Below are positions 59,202 through 64,000 of a DNA stretch of 64,000 bases, in pieces. The notes below the pieces were generated by a model, which was not told where the DNA came from, did not search any database, and was given only the letters and a program-made list of their open reading frames with translations. Made by a program: the position numbers and the translations under genes. Origin of the DNA: Prosthecobacter sp. (GTDB lineage Bacteria > Verrucomicrobiota > Verrucomicrobiia > Verrucomicrobiales > Verrucomicrobiaceae). The stretch is from the NCBI RefSeq assembly GCF_029946185.1, contig NZ_JAQSEA010000309.1, positions 30,682-94,681 on the forward strand. Direction: 5' to 3'. The stretch's first letter is position 1, and each line of letters begins with the position of its first letter.

Positions 59202-60524
59202 CTAGCCTTGTAGTGTTTCCACCCGCATCCAGCTCGGCTCCCCACGCACGCATTTGAGCTGAGTGATGGCGACCAGAGCTGATTTCATGTCGCCGAGACG
59301 GGCATCATGAATCATGAGCACGAGTGAAGTTTCGCCGCTGGTGTCTTCAAGATCTTCGGGCTGAATCATGGAAGAAATGCCAATTCCGCGGGCGCCGAGT
59401 GCGGTGGCGACTTGGGCCAGCACCCCGGGAACATCGTCAACGGTGAGCCGCAAATAGTAATGGGAGACGGTGTCATCCACAGGCTTCGATTTGCCGTAGA
59501 GACCATGCGGCACGAAACCGCTATGGCGGGCGCCGTGCATCAACACGGCGGCGGCTTCACACAAGTCGCTGATGACGCTGCTGCTGGTGGGGTCCTGACC
59601 GGCACCACGGCCGTAGAAGAGGGTCTCGCCGACTACATCACCATTCACGAGCACGGCATTGAAAGCACCGCTGACATTGGCAAGTACATGCGACAGAGGC
59701 ACGAGGGAGGGCTGGGTGCGAACCTCGACGAGGCCATTTTCATCCGCACGGATGACGGAAAGGAGTTTGATGGTGTAGCCCAAGCGTTCAGCAAAGCGGA
59801 AATCGGTGATGCTGACGCGGTCCACGCCTTCGACATGGACCTTGTCCTGCGGAATCCAGAAGCCGTAGCTCAGGGAGGCGAGAATGATGGCCTTGTGCGC
59901 GGCATCCCAGCCGCTGACATCCAGCGTGGGATCAGCCTCGGCATAGCCCTTGTCCTGCGCCTCCTGCAGAGCGGCCGCATAGCTGAGCCCGGCCTGAGAC
60001 ATGCGGGTGAGGATGTAATTGCAGGTGCCATTGATGATGCCGTGAATGGAGCGGATATGATTTCCCACCAGTCCCTCCTGCAGCACCTGGATGATCGGAA
60101 TCCCGCCCGCGACGGCGGCTTCGAAATAGATGGGCACACCGCACTCCTCGGCGAGGGCGAACAATTCTTTGCCACGCTCTGCCAGCAGGGCCTTGTTGCC
60201 AGTCACGACGATCTTTTTGGCCCGCAACGCGGCAGCCACGAGATCGTAGGCTATGGTCGTGCCGCCGATCAGTTCGACGATGACCGGAATGGCGGGATCG
60301 TTGACCAGTTCATTCCAGTCTGTGGTGAGCATGGCGAGAGGCACCTCCACGTCCCGAGCGCGGGAAAGATCACGCACCGCTATTTTGGCAATATGGAGTT
60401 CGGCACCGATGCGCTGACTGATGAGGGAGCGATTCTTTTGCAGATTCTTGAACACTCCAGCCCCCACATTGCCTAAACCTGCTAAGCCTATGTTGATAAC
60501 ACGCGGAGAACTGACGTTGGACAT
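59202..60524 (-). CDS. hom: Homoserine dehydrogenase
   Basis: 440 residues: the NAD(P)-binding site INIGLAGLGNVGAGVFKNL, the catalytic domain with GGTTIAYDLVAAALRAKKIV, VAGGIPIIQVLQEGLVGN and DVSGWDAAHKAIILASLSYG, and a C-terminal ACT domain (about 350-440: YYLRLTVDDVPGVLAQVA). It reduces aspartate semialdehyde to homoserine for threonine and methionine synthesis; the ACT domain suggests feedback inhibition by threonine. No thr or met gene is adjacent. Confidence 0.94.
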   Translation of the reverse strand: MSNVSSPRVINIGLAGLGNVGAGVFKNLQKNRSLISQRIGAELHIAKIAVRDLSRARDVEVPLAMLTTDWNELVNDPAIPVIVELIGGTTIAYDLVAAALRAKKIVVTGNKALLAERGKELFALAEECGVPIYFEAAVAGGIPIIQVLQEGLVGNHIRSIHGIINGTCNYILTRMSQAGLSYAAALQEAQDKGYAEADPTLDVSGWDAAHKAIILASLSYGFWIPQDKVHVEGVDRVSITDFRFAERLGYTIKLLSVIRADENGLVEVRTQPSLVPLSHVLANVSGAFNAVLVNGDVVGETLFYGRGAGQDPTSSSVISDLCEAAAVLMHGARHSGFVPHGLYGKSKPVDDTVSHYYLRLTVDDVPGVLAQVATALGARGIGISSMIQPEDLEDTSGETSLVLMIHDARLGDMKSALVAITQLKCVRGEPSWMRVETLQG

Positions 60525-60729
60525 GATGGATAAGATGCCGGAATTGGGCGGGCGTAGTCATGGCGGAGGCGCAGGGAACGCGCAAGCGAGAAGGCAGGCA
60601 TTGAGAAACTCGGCCTATCGCCTGCGCATCACTGAGCAAAGAGCTGGAATTGAGAACTCTGCAACAAAACTGAAACGAGAAAAACCTTGTCCTCCTCGGG
60701 GTCAATCTGGTAAAGATTCATTTAAATCA

Positions 60730-60969
60730 ATGCCGTTCCGTTCCTTTAGTTACTGGTTAGCCTGCAGCATAGCTGCCGCTTTTGCTGTTGGGGCGACGGA
60801 ACCTGACAATACTGCAACGCTGGATCTCGGGCTGTCTGGAACTGCCCTCACCAGTGTGCACTTGGTGCCGGAACCGGGCCGTGCTTTCCTGCTGTTTGCA
60901 GGCATCATGGCCATGGCGTTCACCTACCGCCACGCATGGGTGAAGTGGAAGCGCAGTGATCAGCCCTGA
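60730..60969 (+). CDS. Minimal PEP-CTERM protein
   Basis: 79 residues: signal peptide MPFRSFSYWLACSIAAAFAV, a mature stretch of only about 25 residues (TEPDNTATLDLGLSGTALTS), then VPEPG (46-50), a short hydrophobic helix (about 52-65) and a basic end RHAWVKWKRSDQP. This has all the parts of a PEP-CTERM protein but almost no passenger. The ATG at 60730 is chosen since it begins the signal peptide; frame upstream runs antisense to hom. Its smallness makes the call less certain, but the signal and C-terminus are hard to explain by chance together. Confidence 0.62.
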   Translation: MPFRSFSYWLACSIAAAFAVGATEPDNTATLDLGLSGTALTSVHLVPEPGRAFLLFAGIMAMAFTYRHAWVKWKRSDQP

Positions 60970-61038
60970 AGGAAGGCCACCTGTTTGAGTGAGCGGTTTT
61001 GATTCGACGCCCCCGCTGCCGCAGCTAGCATCGGGGAT

Positions 61039-62700
61039 ATGAAAGTCCTGGCCACCCTCGTACTGCTCGCTCATCCGGTGCTGTTTGCCGCAGATGCCGC
61101 CTTCCCGAAACACGCCATCGCGACCGTTCACCCACTGGCCACAGAGGCGGGGCAGCAGGCGTTTGAGAAAGGTGGCAATGCCATCGACGCCGCCATTGCA
61201 GCAGGATTGACGCTGGGCGTGGTGGATGGCCACAACTCCGGCCTCGGCGGTGGATGCTTCTTCGTCATTCATGCTGCTGATGGCACGGTGACCTGCATCG
61301 ATGGTCGTGAAATGGCTCCCGCCAAGGCGCAGCGCGACATGTATGTGATCAATGGCAAAGTCGATGCCGAGGCCAGCAAGACCGGTGCTCTGGCTTCGGG
61401 TGTTCCTGGTTACCTCAAAGCCTGCGCGGCGGCACAAGCGAAGCACGGCAAGCTCAAGCTGGCCGATGTGCTCCTTCCAGCAGCGGAAATCGCTGAAAAA
61501 GGATTCGCGATAGATGCCGTCTATGCGCGCAAACTCGCGGCCATGGCGGGCAAACTCGCGAAGTTTCCGTCTTCAGCGGCCATCTTCCTCAAAGACGGCA
61601 AGCCGCTGGAGAAAGGCCAGTTGCTCGTCCAAAGCGACCTCTCAAAAACTTACCGGTCTGTAGCGAAAAACGGGATTGAATGGTTCTATGGCGGTGAGTT
61701 CGCACAAAGGACGGCGGAGTGGATGAAGGCCCATGGAGGCCTCATGACGGCCGAAGATTTCGCCAGTTATCAGGCACCGGAGCGTGCGGCGATCCGCTCG
61801 AAGTATCGCGGCTACGATCTCATCACCATGCCGCCGCCGAGTTCGGGTGGAGTACATGTTGCGCAAATTCTGAACATCCTTGAGCATTTTCCGATCCGGC
61901 ACTTCCGCGCCAGCAGCCGCATCCATGTGATCACTGAAGCGATGAAACTGGCGTTCGCGGATCGTGCCTACTGGCTGGGAGATCCCGATTTCGCTCCGGT
62001 GCCGCGTGGCCTCGTTGATCCTGCCTACGCAGCTGAACTGGCGCAGAAGATCGATCTTGATCACGCCACTGCCGTTCCAACGCACAACATGCCTCCGCAT
62101 TGGGAGGGAGATGTTTTTGGCAAGCACACCACCTTTCTCTGCACTGCGGACGCAGAGGGCAACTGGGTGGCGCTGAATCAAACCATCAACACCGGCTTCG
62201 GCAGCAAGGTTGTGATTCCCGGCACTGGGGTGCTGCTCAATAACGAGATGGATGACTTTGCTGTGCAGCCCGGGGTTCCAAACGCCTTCAAGCTGGTGGG
62301 AGCGGAGGCGAATGCCGTTGCGCCGGGTAAACGTCCCCTTTCCAGCATGAGCCCCACGATTGTGATGAAGGACGGCAAGCCTGTCATCGTGACTGGAGCG
62401 GCGGGAGGCCCGACGATCATCACCCAGGCGCTGCTGCTGCTGACGCACATCATTGACGATGGCATGCTGCCGACTGAGGCGCTGGCGGAACCGAGATTTC
62501 ACCACCAGTGGAACCCGGAAGAGTTGAAGATTGAGAAGGCTTTTGGTGAGGGGACGCTCAAGCGGGTGAAGGCGCTTGGACACGAACTTGCGGAGTCGGA
62601 AGGTTTCGGGGCGTGCCAGGCGATCTATTTTGACCGTGAGAAGAAGCTGTTTTTTCCGGCGAATGATCCGCGTGTGCCGGGCAAGTCGGACGGGCGATGA
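61039..62700 (+). CDS. ggt: Gamma-glutamyltransferase
   Basis: 553 residues with signal peptide MKVLATLVLLAHPVLFAADA. The large subunit has GGNAIDAAIAAGLTLGVVD, GLGGGCFFVIH and DGREMAPA; the autoprocessing nucleophile is T364 in GKHTTFLCTADAEGNWV, and the small subunit has LNQTINTGFGSKV, NNEMDDF and PLSSMSPTIV. The periplasmic enzyme cleaves glutathione and transfers gamma-glutamyl groups. It begins 69 bases after the small PEP-CTERM gene and could share its promoter. Confidence 0.92.
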   Translation: MKVLATLVLLAHPVLFAADAAFPKHAIATVHPLATEAGQQAFEKGGNAIDAAIAAGLTLGVVDGHNSGLGGGCFFVIHAADGTVTCIDGREMAPAKAQRDMYVINGKVDAEASKTGALASGVPGYLKACAAAQAKHGKLKLADVLLPAAEIAEKGFAIDAVYARKLAAMAGKLAKFPSSAAIFLKDGKPLEKGQLLVQSDLSKTYRSVAKNGIEWFYGGEFAQRTAEWMKAHGGLMTAEDFASYQAPERAAIRSKYRGYDLITMPPPSSGGVHVAQILNILEHFPIRHFRASSRIHVITEAMKLAFADRAYWLGDPDFAPVPRGLVDPAYAAELAQKIDLDHATAVPTHNMPPHWEGDVFGKHTTFLCTADAEGNWVALNQTINTGFGSKVVIPGTGVLLNNEMDDFAVQPGVPNAFKLVGAEANAVAPGKRPLSSMSPTIVMKDGKPVIVTGAAGGPTIITQALLLLTHIIDDGMLPTEALAEPRFHHQWNPEELKIEKAFGEGTLKRVKALGHELAESEGFGACQAIYFDREKKLFFPANDPRVPGKSDGR

Positions 62701-62827
62701 ACTCCAGACTCTGGGAGGCTGAGGGTCATGGACGTCGCCATACGCTCATGGACGGGCGGGCTGTCGACACACCCATCCCACGTCCACGCATGGACCACCA
62801 GAAGTGGATTCCTCTTCCGCAACAAGA

Positions 62828-64000
62828 CTACTCTTCGCGCAGTTTCCGGCGCAGGGTCGCGCGGTTCATTTTCATCGCGGTCGCCAGGCGTGTGGGCTTG
62901 CTTTCGAAGCGCTTGAGCAGGGTGTCCAACATGGAGGCTTCCACCGTTTCGAGGAGAGTGTCATACGCAGGCATCATTTCATCGGAACCTGTGGTCTTTT
63001 GATCCAGCCAGGCGGCGAGGGCGCGTTTCATGGTCTCTTCGAGATGACTGGATTCATCCGGCTTCACGATGCTGGTGGGCAGGTGATGGGGTAGAATGGT
63101 ACTGCCGCTGCACACGGCGGCGGCGTGAGCCATGGCCGTTTTTAGTTCGCGCACGTTGCCCGGCCAGGCGTGGGCTTTGAGCGCTGCCAGTGCCTCGGCT
63201 GAGAGCACCTGCTCCCCCAGAAATGACACAGCTAGAGCAGGGATGTCTGACGTGCGCTCACGCAGCGGAGGGAGCAGGACTTGCAGGACTGCCAGCGCGT
63301 AAAACAAGTCTTCACGCAGATGGGGTGCCGCCTCCTGGCTGGCAGCGCTGAACAGACGTGCCTGCACCGTGCCCGCGCTCAAACGATGCATCAAGGCGGC
63401 TTGCAGCGGCTTGGACCAGGCGCTGATTTCATCGAAAAACAGGACGCCGTCCGCTGCTTTGGCGATGGCTTCATCCAGTGCGGCCTCCGCGCGATCTTGC
63501 TGCCATTCATCGGCACGAAACACGATCAGCGGCTTTTGAGCACGGGCACTGTGGCGCTGAATGACCTGAGCGGCCAGACTCTTGCCGCTGCCGGGAGGGC
63601 CTTGCAGGAGGACGGGCGCATCATTGCCGCTGGCCTGGGCGATGACGGCGAAGGCACGCTGCATGGCCTCGCTGTTGCCGATCATGGTCGTTTCAGTGCG
63701 CTGCTCAAACATGACGGGGGTGAAGATTTCGCGAATTGCGCGCTGTATGTCGGCCAGATTGAGAGGCTTGAGGAAATAGTCACGTGCGCCGAGACGCCGT
63801 GCCTCCAGGGCGGTGTCCAGCGTGCCGTGGGCGGTGATGATCATCACCGGTGGTGGTTGCTGAAGTGCCTGGATTTTCTCCAGCACTTTCAGGCCGCTGA
63901 TGTCCGGCAGGCCGACATCGAGGATGACGAGAGCGAAGGTCTGCGTGCCGAGTTTGTCGATCCCACCCTGACCGCTGGCCGCCACAACGGGTGTGGCATT
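62828..64000 (-). CDS. NtrC-type response regulator lacking GAFTGA, 5'-partial
   Basis: About 390 residues, cut at the right window edge. The receiver domain shows the phospho-acceptor in LVILDVGLPDISG and the lysine in YFLKPLN. The AAA+ domain has Walker A GPPGSGKS, Walker B GVLFFDEIS, RLFSAASQ and the sensor region PPLRERTSDIPALA and HAWPGNVREL. The segment that normally holds ESELFGH and GAFTGA, needed for contact with sigma-54, is missing: between PLIVFRADE and VLFFDEI there are only about 26 residues. A C-terminal Fis-like helix-turn-helix ends TAMKMNRATLRRKLREE. It can bind DNA and ATP but probably does not drive sigma-54 promoters. Confidence 0.85.
   Translation of the reverse strand, partial: NATPVVAASGQGGIDKLGTQTFALVILDVGLPDISGLKVLEKIQALQQPPPVMIITAHGTLDTALEARRLGARDYFLKPLNLADIQRAIREIFTPVMFEQRTETTMIGNSEAMQRAFAVIAQASGNDAPVLLQGPPGSGKSLAAQVIQRHSARAQKPLIVFRADEWQQDRAEAALDEAIAKAADGVLFFDEISAWSKPLQAALMHRLSAGTVQARLFSAASQEAAPHLREDLFYALAVLQVLLPPLRERTSDIPALAVSFLGEQVLSAEALAALKAHAWPGNVRELKTAMAHAAAVCSGSTILPHHLPTSIVKPDESSHLEETMKRALAAWLDQKTTGSDEMMPAYDTLLETVEASMLDTLLKRFESKPTRLATAMKMNRATLRRKLREE

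Overview
The window reads like chromosomal DNA of a Gram-negative bacterium of the Planctomycetota-Verrucomicrobiota-Chlamydiota group, most likely Verrucomicrobiota of the Prosthecobacter/Verrucomicrobium type. The pointers are a PSCyt1-PSCyt2-PSD1 (DUF1549/DUF1553) cytochrome protein, PEP-CTERM proteins with a CPBP-type membrane protease, a DUF5069 protein, lpxD (lipid A) and few clear Shine-Dalgarno sites. This assignment is inference. The content is mostly housekeeping and secretion. I see no rRNA, tRNA, CRISPR array, transposase or phage gene.

Layout: 1-6108 holds the start of an AI-2E permease, a PNPOx-like flavoprotein, a PIN-PhoH ATPase, a tandem pair of secreted EF-hand proteins with matching ECF-type promoters, and the PSD1 protein. 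6142-15443 (minus) is a type II secretion operon, gspE-F-G-H-I-J-K-L-M plus a GspC/PilP-like gene, with a DUF5069 gene and a small orphan gene trailing; no secretin or prepilin peptidase is present. 15607-17802 (minus) holds a thioredoxin-like protein and a CAP-domain PEP-CTERM protein. 17883-20667 (plus) is a small regulon-like unit: three palindromes, a six-helix membrane protein, a winged-helix regulator, an IspH and a ferritin-like di-iron protein. 20589-29205 (minus) carries a DUF3482 GTPase with its DUF2868 partner, modC-modB without modA, obg, a glycoamylase-like protein and citrate synthase. 29376-34771 holds a tyrosine phosphatase, a flavoprotein, a secreted serine protease and serS. 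34859-42649 (plus) holds a cysteine desulfurase, a lipoprotein, a thioesterase, a rhomboid protease, a HAD phosphatase, a CDF transporter, birA and argS. 42650-45542 contains repeat-rich spacers around a pectate-lyase-like gene and a DegT aminotransferase. 45552-48910 (minus) is a TPR protein, cysK and an aspartate aminotransferase.

49048-58090 (plus) is a tightly packed seven-gene run: an RsmB-like methyltransferase, a secreted sugar-isomerase-like protein, an MFS/spermidine-synthase fusion, a FAD oxidoreductase, an AMP-ligase, a flavin-halogenase-like enzyme and a CPBP protease. The last part looks like an accessory biosynthetic module. 58091-64000 holds lpxD, hom, a 79-residue PEP-CTERM protein, ggt and the C-terminal part of an NtrC-type regulator that has lost its sigma-54 contact loop.

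The most interesting signals are the triple operator around the regulator/IspH/di-iron cluster, the duplicated ECF-type promoter and EF-hand unit, an ATGACGA heptamer repeat that runs into the coding sequence of gspK, the halogenase-like/AMP-ligase pair, the minimal PEP-CTERM protein, and the GAFTGA-less NtrC-like regulator.
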